Shown here in pieces: positions 1-7,922 of a DNA stretch of 64,000 bases. Numbering within the stretch: position 1 is the stretch's first letter; each line of letters opens with the position of its first letter. A model generated the notes under the pieces. The model did not search any database, was not told the DNA's origin, and saw only the letters and a program-made list of their open reading frames with translations. Source of the DNA: Bacteroidales bacterium. GTDB lineage: Bacteria; Bacteroidota; Bacteroidia; Bacteroidales; Muribaculaceae. Made by a program: the position numbers and the translations under genes. Location of the stretch: NCBI GenBank assembly GCA_015061005.1, contig SUXJ01000008.1:47915-111914 (forward strand). The letters run 5' to 3'.

Positions 1-533
1 GTAGGGAATTGACCCTCCACGTTGGAGCGGGTACTTTTCAGCCGGTCAAGTCCGAGCTGATAGGCGAGCATGAGATGCACAGCGAGTTTATCTGTGTGGA
101 ACGCAGCCTCATTCTTGAATTGGCACAGACGGAACGCCCCATCGTTGCCGTTGGCACTACTTCCGTGCGTACGCTTGAGAGTCTTTACCACTTAGGTTGC
201 ATGGCATCGCAAGGCCTTGCCATCAATGAGTTACCACAGTGGTATCCATATTCTTCCGATCACCCTCGGCTGAGTCGCAAGGCGGCTCTTGAGGCGTTGG
301 CGGCAGTTTGCGGTGAGCGGCTTGTTGCGTCAACGCGAGTAATCATTGCGCCCGGTTATGATTATCAGGTTGTTAGCGGAATCATCACAAATTTTCATCA
401 GCCCAAGTCAACCCTCCTGCTTTTGGTTAGTGCCTTTATAGGTGAGGATTGGCGTAAAATGTATGCCCACGCCCTTGCTGACCCCGATTATCGCTTCTTG
501 AGCTATGGCGATGCGTGCTTGCTTCTCCGCTGA
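1..533 (+). CDS. queA: S-adenosylmethionine:tRNA ribosyltransferase-isomerase, C-terminal part
   Basis: This is the 3' end of a gene cut by the window edge; the frame is open from base 3. QueA transfers and isomerises the ribosyl group of SAM onto 7-aminomethyl-deazaguanine in tRNA, giving epoxyqueuosine in the anticodon wobble position. Family motifs visible here are LHVGAGTFQPV near the start, IVAVGTTSVRTLES in the middle and NFHQPKSTLLLLVSAF near the end, all typical of the QueA C-terminal half. About half of the usual ~350 residues is present. The stop is followed by about 190 bp without a gene, which holds the promoter of the next gene. No sign of damage in the part seen. Confidence 0.93.
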   Translation, partial: RELTLHVGAGTFQPVKSELIGEHEMHSEFICVERSLILELAQTERPIVAVGTTSVRTLESLYHLGCMASQGLAINELPQWYPYSSDHPRLSRKAALEALAAVCGERLVASTRVIIAPGYDYQVVSGIITNFHQPKSTLLLLVSAFIGEDWRKMYAHALADPDYRFLSYGDACLLLR

Positions 534-621
534 CTTCTTTTGAAGATGTGTGCTGCCACACGTTCGCAGTCGGACGTTGTTGTGAATTTGCATGTTAATT
601 ATAGTTAAGGGGTGTTAAAAA

Positions 622-653
622 TTTGGGGAGGGTAATTATTGTGCGTAACTTTG
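622..653 (+). promoter_or_regulatory. Bacteroidetes-type promoter for the secreted Ig-like protein
   Basis: TTTG at 622-625, a 20-bp spacer, then TAACTTTG at 646-653. This matches the Bacteroidetes primary sigma consensus TTTG-N19-22-TAnnTTTG. Transcription would start a few bases downstream, giving a leader of about 70 nt before the ATG at 726. Confidence 0.75.
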
Positions 654-725
654 CATAGTTATATAGGTACATTATCTCGCTTGGAAAATAAATCAATCAA
701 ATAATTAACACATATTCAATCATTT

Positions 726-3700
726 ATGAAAAAATTTTTACTAACATTGTTGACTGTACTCATAGGTACATCTATGATGTCCGCAGAGGAGGTTACATTT
801 GACTTTTTAACACAGGATTATGGTTTGGCACGAGGAGCAAGTGGGTATCATGCTGATGGAACAAGCCTCACTGATAATGGTGGAGTTATTGTAACTCTCA
901 ACACGGTCAGCGGAAATGGATGGAGACTTTGGTCAGATGGTATGCGTGTTTATAAGACACAGGCAAAAATGACACTTTCTGCAGGTAATAGAAATATTAC
1001 AGCAGTGAGGTTCACAATTGTAACAGATAAAATTACTAGTATAAATGGGCAAGCAGTGTCTGGTTCAAGTTTTGAGATCCAAACATCTGGGAGTGAAGTT
1101 GTGCTTGATTTCATAATGACTGCTACTAGTACGCTTTCGTCAATGGTCGTAACACTTGAAGATGAGGGAAGTGGCGGTGATGCAGAGTTGGCAGATCCTG
1201 AGATTTCGTGGACTGGTGAGAGCTCTTATTCGGTAGTTTTAGGCGAGGCTTTTGACGCTCCCAATTTGACTAATCCTAATGATTTGACTGTTACTTATGA
1301 ATCATCTAATGAAAGCGTAGCAACTATTGATTCTGATGGTACAGTCGCTATTGTTGGCGCGGGTCAGACTACAATTTCTGCTGAGTTTGCCGGCGATGAA
1401 ACCTATAATGCAAGCACTGTTTCATACGAATTGAACGTAATTACCCTTGGCGCTATCAAGGCTAATGGTTCTGAAGCAACTGATTTGACTGTTTATGCTA
1501 ATTCTGAGGTAGTTTTCTCTGCAGAAAATGCTGAATCTATTTCATACACAGTTAATGGCGGCGATGTAGTCGTTGCCAGCAGCTGGACTCCTACTGAAGT
1601 TGGCTCTTATACCGTTGTAGTAACAGCAACCTTGGCGTCAAAATCCGACACTCAAACGTTCAACGTAACAGTTGAGGAAGCCCCTGCAACTCAAACAGTA
1701 ACTTTTGTTTTTGCGGAGTTGTATACGGTTGATACGGTAGTTGAAGAAACGTCAATTGAGCCTGTGACAATATTAGGCGACAAAGGTTCACACTCTAATT
1801 CCGTCCCTAAATACTATACAAATGGAACAAATTTTCGAGCATATACGGGTAATACTGTAACTTTTAGTGTACCAGATACTTATTTAATCACAAAAATTGA
1901 ATCTACATTTTCAAGTTCTTCTTATAACGGAGGAACCATGACTGCTGATAGTGGGTCTTTTTCATCTGACAATACCGTTTGGACTGCAGATGGGGTCGGT
2001 ACATCTACTGTAGTATTTACCATAGGTGATAAACAAGCACGGTGGACAAAAATTGTAGTGACTTACGGTAGTGAAACTCCTGATACTCGCGAGGAAGCGA
2101 CTCTGACTTTCACTCCCGCTCAAGAGTCATACACAATTACCTATGGTGATCCCTTTACTGAGCCGACTTTGACTGTAAATCCTGCTGAGGCAGCAAGTGA
2201 GGTTAAGTACAGCTCAGATAATACAGGAGTCGCTACTGTAGATCCCACAAGCGGTGAAGTAACTCTCGTTGGCGCCGCCGGTACAGCTACTATCACGGCT
2301 GCTATCAAAGAAAGCGAAACATATAAGGACGTAGAAGTATCGTATACTTTGAATGTAACCGTTAATGTATCGTCTCTAACTGATTTCCTCGCAGCAAAGC
2401 CAGAAACTACTACTGTTATTTCTGAGCCTGTGACTGTTTACTATCAGAGCCCCGATAAGAAGTATATGTTCATCACCGATGGAACAACTAACATGATGGT
2501 TTACGGCACTTTGTCGAATACATATCAGAATGGTGACGTACTGACCGGCATTGCAGGCACATATACAGAATTTGGAGGTATGGATGAATTGATTCCCGAT
2601 GCATCTACTTTCGGCGAAGCAACTGAAGGCACTCCTATTGAGCCCAAAGCAGTGACTCTCGCAGAAGAAATTGCTCCTTGCGACTTCGTTATTCTTACAG
2701 GGGTTGATATTACAGGAGTTAGCGGTACTAATGCAACCGTCACTGACGGCACAAACTCAATCTCTGCATTTGATCGTTTTGGTTTGTCGTTGGCTGCTAC
2801 TGAAAATGCAACAATCGTTGCTATAGGTGCGGTTTACAACTCTACCAAGCAAATCTATATTGTTAGCGTGACTGAAACTCCTGATACTCGCGAGGATGTT
2901 ACACTGACTTTCTCTGAAACGGAATGTAGTGCAGTTTATGGTGATGCCTTTATGGAACCGATTTTAGCGGTTAATCCTGAAACTGCCGCAGAAGAAGTTA
3001 AGTATAGCTCATCAAACACTGAGGTTGCGACTGTAGATGGTGAAGGTAAAGTAAGCATTCTTGCTGCAGGCGAAACGACTATCACGGCTGCTATCAAAGA
3101 TAGCGAAACATATAAAGACGTAGAAGTATCGTATACTTTGACCGTGATAGAGCTTGGTGCGATTATGTTTAACGACTTTGTATTGGATGAAGGGCACATG
3201 TGCGGAGCGTTTGTTGGTACGCCCGTGACCATTTCAGCAGCAAATGCAGAAGCCATGAGCTACACTATTGACGAAGGAGATCTCGTTGAAGTTGAAGGCA
3301 GCTCGTTTACTTGGACTCCTGAAGCAGTTGGAGAATATTCTTTCAGTGTAAGTGCGAGCCTTGGCGGTCAAGATAAGACGGTTAATTTCACCGTTACAGT
3401 AGAGGAACAGACTATTGAGGCTACTTTGATTAGTGATGTGTTGACTCTGTCTTGCTTTGGCGTTTCAGGCTCAACTTACAAAGAGGTGACCTATGTATCG
3501 GAAGAATGTGGGCTTACTTATACCGCGCAAATGGCCGGCGGCAACGAATCAATTCAGCTACGTTCAAAGAACAGTAATTCCGGTATCGTGGTTAGCGCAA
3601 ATAAGTATGGATTGGTTGCGCAGGCTGCAACGATTAAGTGGAACAGCAATACCAATAGTAATAGAGCATTGAGTTTCTATGGTCAACAGACAGCATTTAC

Positions 3701-4274
3701 TGCACCCACTGAACTTTATAATACAGAGGCAGAAAGCCTCGGTGAGAAGAATATTGATGAAGGTGCGGAACAAACCATTGTGTTTACCGAAGATTTCCGT
3801 TATATTGGCTTGCGCTCTAAGAGTGATGCACAATATGTAGATTCGATTGCAATTATTTGGACGCTTCCTGAACCTACGGTATATATAGGAGAGCAAAATG
3901 CTCCAACAATTATTTCACAATTGCCCGCAACTCTTGAATTTGCTACCACTGCCGATGAATTCGTTAAGGTTTATTACAAATTTGAAGAAGATGGCATTGC
4001 CGCAGTGGCAGCAGCCGATGGATATACTGAAGTGCCCGCTGAAGGTTTGACTATTAATTCTTTTGGCGTTCTCTCATATTACGCAGAAGTGAATGGCTGG
4101 ACAAGTAATCTCAGCACCATCAAGTTTGCCGACACCACCGGTATTGTTGAGATTGAAGGCAGCGAGGCCGGAGAGGCACAGTGGTATGACCTGAATGGTC
4201 GTCGCGTAGCTGCTCCCGGCAAGGGTATCTATATCCTCAAGCAGGGTAATAAGGCCACCAAGTATGCGTTCTAA
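726..4274 (+). CDS. Large secreted multidomain Ig-like (Big_2-like) repeat protein with Por-like C-terminal tail
   Basis: An 1182-residue exported protein of unknown function. Residues 1-20 form a signal peptide (MKKFLLTLLTVLIGTSMMSA). The body holds three or more bacterial Ig-like modules of the kind SSNESVATIDSDGTVAIVGAG, at about residues 155-240, 460-545 and 720-800, and a possible OB-like segment at about 550-700. Two modules are near-identical in DNA: 2291-2351 against 3080-3140 with about two differences. The C-terminus (WYDLNGRRV...GIYILKQG) resembles the short tails on surface and secreted proteins of Bacteroidales, related to type IX sorting domains. No catalytic domain is recognisable. 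It could be an adhesin or a glycan-binding surface protein; that role is inference. It has its own promoter at 622-653 and a terminator at 4304-4350. Confidence 0.8.
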   Translation: MKKFLLTLLTVLIGTSMMSAEEVTFDFLTQDYGLARGASGYHADGTSLTDNGGVIVTLNTVSGNGWRLWSDGMRVYKTQAKMTLSAGNRNITAVRFTIVTDKITSINGQAVSGSSFEIQTSGSEVVLDFIMTATSTLSSMVVTLEDEGSGGDAELADPEISWTGESSYSVVLGEAFDAPNLTNPNDLTVTYESSNESVATIDSDGTVAIVGAGQTTISAEFAGDETYNASTVSYELNVITLGAIKANGSEATDLTVYANSEVVFSAENAESISYTVNGGDVVVASSWTPTEVGSYTVVVTATLASKSDTQTFNVTVEEAPATQTVTFVFAELYTVDTVVEETSIEPVTILGDKGSHSNSVPKYYTNGTNFRAYTGNTVTFSVPDTYLITKIESTFSSSSYNGGTMTADSGSFSSDNTVWTADGVGTSTVVFTIGDKQARWTKIVVTYGSETPDTREEATLTFTPAQESYTITYGDPFTEPTLTVNPAEAASEVKYSSDNTGVATVDPTSGEVTLVGAAGTATITAAIKESETYKDVEVSYTLNVTVNVSSLTDFLAAKPETTTVISEPVTVYYQSPDKKYMFITDGTTNMMVYGTLSNTYQNGDVLTGIAGTYTEFGGMDELIPDASTFGEATEGTPIEPKAVTLAEEIAPCDFVILTGVDITGVSGTNATVTDGTNSISAFDRFGLSLAATENATIVAIGAVYNSTKQIYIVSVTETPDTREDVTLTFSETECSAVYGDAFMEPILAVNPETAAEEVKYSSSNTEVATVDGEGKVSILAAGETTITAAIKDSETYKDVEVSYTLTVIELGAIMFNDFVLDEGHMCGAFVGTPVTISAANAEAMSYTIDEGDLVEVEGSSFTWTPEAVGEYSFSVSASLGGQDKTVNFTVTVEEQTIEATLISDVLTLSCFGVSGSTYKEVTYVSEECGLTYTAQMAGGNESIQLRSKNSNSGIVVSANKYGLVAQAATIKWNSNTNSNRALSFYGQQTAFTAPTELYNTEAESLGEKNIDEGAEQTIVFTEDFRYIGLRSKSDAQYVDSIAIIWTLPEPTVYIGEQNAPTIISQLPATLEFATTADEFVKVYYKFEEDGIAAVAAADGYTEVPAEGLTINSFGVLSYYAEVNGWTSNLSTIKFADTTGIVEIEGSEAGEAQWYDLNGRRVAAPGKGIYILKQGNKATKYAF
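2291..3140 (+). repeat. Direct repeats inside the Ig-like protein gene
   Basis: The ~60-bp segment at 2291-2351 recurs at 3080-3140 (789 bp, 263 codons apart) with about two mismatches. A shorter match starts at 2073 and 2874. These are duplicated Ig-like modules and could recombine without breaking the frame. Confidence 0.75.
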
Positions 4275-4303
4275 TTCATAGCGCGTAAATTCTCAAATCA
4301 TAG

Positions 4304-4350
4304 CGGAGGCTGCCCGAGTAATTCGGTGCAGCCTCCGCCGTTATTTATTT
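4304..4350 (+). terminator. Intrinsic terminator after the Ig-like protein gene
   Basis: Inverted repeat CGGAGGCTGC (4304-4313) against GCAGCCTCCG (4328-4337), with CGA/TCG pairing inside the loop, followed by a T-rich stretch (ttatttattt). It lies 30 bp after the stop codon of the preceding gene. Confidence 0.75.
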
Positions 4351-4385
4351 GGCGGCGAGTGGTTTGTGGGGCGGGAGTGTGGTTA

Positions 4386-4763
4386 GGGTGTCGCAGCTAC
4401 GCAGCTTTCTTTTGGGGAGCGTACGTTCTTGACCTCACGCTGCACATCGCTAACGCGCTGCTTGCATGAGGCTAAGCGAGAGACGCCGCTCTGCGGCTGT
4501 TTTGTGGGTCGGGGTGCCGCCGCTCTGCGGCTTTCTTTGGGGGAGCGTACGTTTTTGACCTCACGCTGCGCATCGCTAACGCGCTGCTTGCATGAGGCTA
4601 AGCGAGTGTCGCCGCTCTGCGGCTGTTTTGTGGGTCGGGGTGTCGCCGCTACGCGGCTTTCTTTTGGGGAGCGTACGTTTTTGACCTCACGCTGCGCATC
4701 GCTAACGCGCTGCTTGCATGAGGCTAACCGAGTGTCGCCGCTCTGCGGCTTTTTGCTGCTCTG
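4386..4763. repeat. Three 126-bp tandem repeats, REP-like and GC-rich
   Basis: Three copies with an exact period of 126 bp; the landmark GTAC falls at 4421, 4547 and 4673. Each copy carries short palindromes such as GCCGC-TCT-GCGGC and a 27-bp core beginning GCTGCGCATCGC. An exact inverted copy of the core sits at 4891-4917. Variants of the small palindromes (GCTGC-TCT-GCAGC, GCCGC-GTA-GCGGC, GCTGC-GTA-GCAGC) continue to about 4965. Because 126 is a multiple of three, both strands show long open frames with repeated peptides. I regard these as by-products, not genes. Together with 4764-5016 this covers the gene-free stretch between 4274 and 5017. Confidence 0.85.
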
Positions 4764-4890
4764 CAGCTGTTTGTTGTGAGTCGGGTGGCGCCGCTCTGCG
4801 GCTTCTTGCTGCTCTGCAGCAATTTTGTGGGTCGGGGTAGCCGCGTAGCGGCGAATTAGCTGCGTAGCAGCGATTTTTGTGTAGGCCCGT

Positions 4891-4917
4891 GCAAGCAGCG
4901 CGTTAGCGATGCGCAGC
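4891..4917 (-). repeat. Inverted copy of the 126-bp repeat core
   Basis: This 27-bp segment is the exact reverse complement of 4565-4591 and 4691-4717, and differs by one base from the complement of 4439-4465. It could pair with any of the three upstream copies to form a long hairpin. Confidence 0.85.
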
Positions 4918-4981
4918 TCGGGTTTGTTTATGCGTTCTCCTTCCCGAAATAGCTGCGTAGCTGCGAAACGTCTGTCGTATA

Positions 4982-5013
4982 TTTGTGAGGAATCGAATTT
5001 ATTCCTACATTTG
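4982..5013 (+). promoter_or_regulatory. Promoter of the truncated transposase
   Basis: TTTG at 4982-4985, a 20-bp spacer, TACATTTG at 5006-5013: a full match to the Bacteroidetes consensus. The ATG of the transposase remnant follows only 3 bp later, so the mRNA would be leaderless or nearly so. Confidence 0.6.
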
Positions 5014-5016
5014 GGT

Positions 5017-5091
5017 ATGGCTAATACATATACACAAATTTCTCTGCATGCAATTTTTACGGTGAAGTTGCGTGCGAGGAGACGATATTGA
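5017..5091 (+). pseudogene. tnpA: Truncated IS200/RAYT-like transposase (Y1_Tnp) start
   Basis: A 24-codon open frame whose first residues, MANTYTQISLHAIFTVK, match the conserved N-terminus of IS200-type (Y1, single-tyrosine) transposases common in Bacteroidetes (usual form MANTYTQ-hydrophobic-H-x-V/I-F-x-V-K). The frame then drifts and stops at 5089, so the HUH catalytic core is absent. An intact gene would be about 150 codons. It lies directly beside the REP-like repeats, which fits a decayed REP-associated tyrosine transposase; that link is inference. The family assignment rests on a short stretch. Confidence 0.6.
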
Positions 5092-5096
5092 GGCAG

Positions 5097-5128
5097 TTTG
5101 GAGGGAATAGGATTTTTGCGTAATTTTG
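5097..5128 (+). promoter_or_regulatory. Promoter of the MazG-like gene
   Basis: TTTG at 5097-5100, a 20-bp spacer and TAATTTTG at 5121-5128, a perfect consensus match. The start codon at 5136 follows after 7 bp, which leaves only a few nucleotides of leader. Confidence 0.7.
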
Positions 5129-5135
5129 CGAGCGT

Positions 5136-5465
5136 ATGATGACACTTAATGAATATCAAGATGCGGCACTTCGAACCGCAATTTATCCACGAGAGCGTTC
5201 AATCGTGTATCCTGTCCTCGGCTTGACGGGCGAGGCCGGCGAGGTTGCCGACAAGGTTAAGAAGACTATTCGCGACAATGACGGGCAGTTTGATGCGGCG
5301 CATAGGGCAGATATTGCCCGGGAGTTGGGCGATGTGATGTGGTATGTTGCAGCAATGGCACGAGACTTGGGCTATACGCTTGAGGAGGTGGCGCGGATGA
5401 ACGTGGAAAAATTAGCGTCGCGCGCTGCGCGGAATCAGCTCCACGGCAGCGGCGACGACCGATGA
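5136..5465 (+). CDS. MazG-like nucleotide pyrophosphohydrolase
   Basis: A 109-residue all-alpha NTP pyrophosphatase of the MazG-like family. Such enzymes hydrolyse (d)NTPs to monophosphate and pyrophosphate and are viewed as house-cleaning enzymes; the substrate here is unknown. The metal-binding pattern of the family is visible: GLTGEAGEVADKVKK (ExxE) at about residues 30-44 and ELGDVMWYVAAMA (ExxD) at about 64-76. The N-terminus MTLNEYQ is typical of the family, so the start is at the first or second of two consecutive ATGs (5136 or 5139). It is a single-gene unit whose promoter leaves almost no 5' leader. Confidence 0.85.
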   Translation: MMTLNEYQDAALRTAIYPRERSIVYPVLGLTGEAGEVADKVKKTIRDNDGQFDAAHRADIARELGDVMWYVAAMARDLGYTLEEVARMNVEKLASRAARNQLHGSGDDR

Positions 5466-5495
5466 TTAATTATGAGAGAGAGAAGGGGAGGGGCG

Positions 5496-5984
5496 TTATT
5501 TTTCGAACAGGGCTTCCTCTCCGGAGTGAACGATGGTGAGCGTTGATGGTTCGCCGGGTTCGTCGCTTACCGGTTCGTCAACGATTAGGTTGAACGTGAG
5601 CAAGCATACGGCTGCCGACTTGTCAACTTGATAGACCGACGTGCGAATTTGCAGTTTATATGAGCCGGGAATCAGCGAGGAAGTGTTGAGAGTGGCTGTA
5701 AAAGGCGGAAGAACTGTTTGAAACGTTGGCATTCCGTTCAGGTAGTATGTGGTGAGTCCGAGCACGGCTTCTTTGCCGTTGCGCGGTTCTGCCGTTATGC
5801 TTTCGATGACCAAGGGGGTGCCTTGGGTGATGTGGAGGGTATTGTCGGTGGGGTCTTGAGTGGCTCCGGTCATTACCACTTTGATATCCACATCGGGCAG
5901 ATCATTTGAATCATCATCGCATGCAGTGAGAAAGCCGAGGAGCGGCATCAGCAATGCGAGGGAAAGAAGTTTTTTAGTAGTCAT
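5496..5984 (-). CDS. Small lipoprotein with a possible Ig-like fold, function unknown
   Basis: A 162-residue protein with a lipoprotein signal peptide and lipobox (LTAC, Cys at about 22), followed by an acidic DDDSND stretch like the surface-export signal of Bacteroidetes lipoproteins. The mature part is rich in beta-prone segments (TTYYLNGMPTF, GSYKLQIRTSVYQ), suggesting one Ig-like or sandwich domain. I do not recognise a family. The start lies right after the T-run of the aguB-side terminator (5990-6025), and I find no promoter of its own, so expression may depend on read-through from the aguA/aguB operon. Confidence 0.72.
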   Translation of the reverse strand: MTTKKLLSLALLMPLLGFLTACDDDSNDLPDVDIKVVMTGATQDPTDNTLHITQGTPLVIESITAEPRNGKEAVLGLTTYYLNGMPTFQTVLPPFTATLNTSSLIPGSYKLQIRTSVYQVDKSAAVCLLTFNLIVDEPVSDEPGEPSTLTIVHSGEEALFEK

Positions 5985-5989
5985 AGCAT

Positions 5990-6025
5990 AAAAAAATGTT
6001 GGGTGATTTTATTATACCCAACATT
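5990..6025 (-). terminator. Intrinsic terminator after the aguA-aguB operon
   Basis: A perfect 10-bp stem, AATGTTGGGT (5995-6004) against ACCCAACATT (6016-6025), followed on the minus strand by a run of Ts. It lies between aguB and the downstream lipoprotein gene. Confidence 0.85.
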
Positions 6026-6060
6026 CGGTTATATGAAAATGTTCAGAAGCGGTTTGGCTT

Positions 6061-6936
6061 TCAGTCGAGAAAACGCGAAGTGAGACCTGAATAGGCATCG
6101 ATGCGTCGGTCGCGGAGGAAGGGCCACCAACGGCGCACGTTTTCACTGCGTTGCATGTCGATGTCGATAACCGCAATGTCTTCGCTATCGTTTGGCGACC
6201 GGTGGAGGAATTCGCCTTGAGGGCCGCATACGAAACTTGAACCCCAGAACGTGATGCCTCCGGTGACTCCCGAGGGGTCGGGTTCGTAGCCTACGCGGTT
6301 GACGCTGACCACGGGGAGTCCGTTGGCAATGGCATGAGCGCGCTGTATGGTTATCCATGCCGTGCGTTGGCGTTCTTGTTCCTCTTTGGGGTCGGTGCTT
6401 TCAGTGCCAATCGCAGTAGGGTAAATCAAGATTTCGGCACCTTTGAGAGCCATTAGGCGCGCAGCTTCGGGGTACCATTGATCCCAACACACTAATACTC
6501 CGAGCTTGCCCACTGAAGTGGAAATCGGTTCAAAGCCGAGGTCGCCGGGAGTGAAATAAAATTTTTCATAGTATGCGGGATCGTCGGGAATGTGCATCTT
6601 ACGATATTTGCCGGCAATGGAGCCATCGGAATCAAGGACCACGGCGGTGTTATGATACAAGCCGGGTGCGCGTCGCTCAAAGAGTGAAGTGACAATGACC
6701 GTTCCGGTTTCGCGTGCCAGCGAGCCGTAGAACTCGGTTGATGGTCCCGGAATCGGTTCAGCCAAAGAGCAGAGATCCACATTTTCGGTTTGGCAGAAAT
6801 ATAGACCTTCGTGAAGTTCCTGATTCACGATGAGTTTTGCCCCTTGGGCTGCGAGGGCTTTTATTTTTTCAGCAATGCGTGCGCGATTATCGGCCAAATT
6901 GCCGGTGTTGTGTTGTTGGATTATGCCTGTTTTCAT
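6061..6936 (-). CDS. aguB: N-carbamoylputrescine amidase
   Basis: A 291-residue carbon-nitrogen hydrolase (nitrilase superfamily) that converts N-carbamoylputrescine to putrescine, CO2 and ammonia, the last step of putrescine synthesis from agmatine. The Glu-Lys-Cys triad is visible: E in VNQELHEG (~40), K in GKYRKMHIPDD (~113) and C in GVLVCWDQWYPEAARLM (~150). The pattern YYEKFYFTPGD is characteristic of AguB. I chose the ATG at 6936 because it gives the conserved start MKTGIIQQ and overlaps the aguA stop by 4 bp (ATGA); an upstream TTG in the same frame is less likely. It is translationally coupled to aguA. Confidence 0.93.
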   Translation of the reverse strand: MKTGIIQQHNTGNLADNRARIAEKIKALAAQGAKLIVNQELHEGLYFCQTENVDLCSLAEPIPGPSTEFYGSLARETGTVIVTSLFERRAPGLYHNTAVVLDSDGSIAGKYRKMHIPDDPAYYEKFYFTPGDLGFEPISTSVGKLGVLVCWDQWYPEAARLMALKGAEILIYPTAIGTESTDPKEEQERQRTAWITIQRAHAIANGLPVVSVNRVGYEPDPSGVTGGITFWGSSFVCGPQGEFLHRSPNDSEDIAVIDIDMQRSENVRRWWPFLRDRRIDAYSGLTSRFLD

Positions 6937-7922
6937 GAAAAGGAAAAAGCGTTGAATGGTACTTGCATAGTAGCGCAATGGAGCGAGCCATGCTGACGGA
7001 TAAGGGCTCGGCAGTCAACCGGAATGATTTGACGGTCGGGGAATACGGTTTGAAGGACTCGCCGAGCGTTGTTGTCATTGTCAGGTTGGTTATATGTTGG
7101 CATCAAGACCGCCTTTTCGGTCACGAGATAGTTTGCGTACGTAGCCGGCAGAGGAGAGCCGTCATCGGGGTCCGAAATGGGGTCGGGCATGGGCAGACGG
7201 ACAAGGTTGAATGGCAGAGAGTCGGCGTTGGTCATTTGTTGCAGCTGCTCACGGTGAGACTCGATGGTGTAAACAATCGTATTTCCGGGTGCGAGTCGGG
7301 CAATGGTGTCAATGTGTCCGTCTGTGTCGTCGCCGGGGAGCGGTTCGCATTCGAGCCAGAGGAGTTTGCGAGCATGAAGTCGAGTCAGAACTTGGCGCGT
7401 AATTTCCTCACGAGTCATTGGCTCATTTCGATTCGGGGCAAGGAGGCAGCATGAAGTGGTCAGCAGGGTACCGCAGCCATCGGATTCGATTGAGCCTCCT
7501 TCAAAGACAAAGTCTTTATGGCACAGTACCGGGGCGGTAATAACATTGCGCTCAGCGAGGGTGCGAGTGGTTTGGTTATCGAAGTTTGAGGCAAATTTTT
7601 GCCCCCAAGCGTTAAATCGGAAGTCGAGCAGGGAGCCTGATGCAAGGGTTAGCGGACCGTAGTCGCGAATCCAAGTATCGTTAGTGTCAATATGAATGAT
7701 TTGCAGTCCGGGAAGGCTTAAGTCCGGTGCTTCATCTTTCGGGGCGAGGAGAATCACACGCTCTCCGACCATGAGCAGGGCATCAATGATTGCACGGTAG
7801 CATTCTTGCACCTCTTGGAGCATATAGTTCCAATCAGTGGCAGAGTGGGGCCACGACAGCATCACTGCGCCGTGTGGTTCCCATTCCGCAGGGAAGCGGT
7901 CATTAGTTGTCGTATTCATCAT
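6933..7922 (-). CDS. aguA: Agmatine deiminase
   Basis: A 329-residue member of the guanidine-modifying (PAD-like) family. It hydrolyses agmatine to N-carbamoylputrescine, the substrate of the next gene. Landmarks are the N-terminal RFPAEWEPHGAVMLSWPH, TWIRDYGP, VFEGGSIESDG, the His motif GDDTDGHIDT, and the C-terminal catalytic cysteine in HGSLHCATMQVP. The length is slightly below the usual 340-370. Two ATGs in succession (7922 and 7919) are possible starts. It overlaps the upstream 78-residue gene by 20 bp and aguB by 4 bp, so the three genes form one operon. Confidence 0.94.
   Translation of the reverse strand: MMNTTTNDRFPAEWEPHGAVMLSWPHSATDWNYMLQEVQECYRAIIDALLMVGERVILLAPKDEAPDLSLPGLQIIHIDTNDTWIRDYGPLTLASGSLLDFRFNAWGQKFASNFDNQTTRTLAERNVITAPVLCHKDFVFEGGSIESDGCGTLLTTSCCLLAPNRNEPMTREEITRQVLTRLHARKLLWLECEPLPGDDTDGHIDTIARLAPGNTIVYTIESHREQLQQMTNADSLPFNLVRLPMPDPISDPDDGSPLPATYANYLVTEKAVLMPTYNQPDNDNNARRVLQTVFPDRQIIPVDCRALIRQHGSLHCATMQVPFNAFSFS

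Noticed and set aside
4386..4763. CRISPR array
   Set aside because: The repeated unit is 126 bp with no unique spacers; no cas genes nearby.
4383..5159. Long open frames on both strands over the 126-bp repeats (258 codons on minus, 116 on plus)
   Set aside because: Their length follows from a repeat period divisible by three; composition is Arg/Cys/Leu-rich and repeats itself exactly. No promoter fits the minus frame, and it runs into the mazG-like start.
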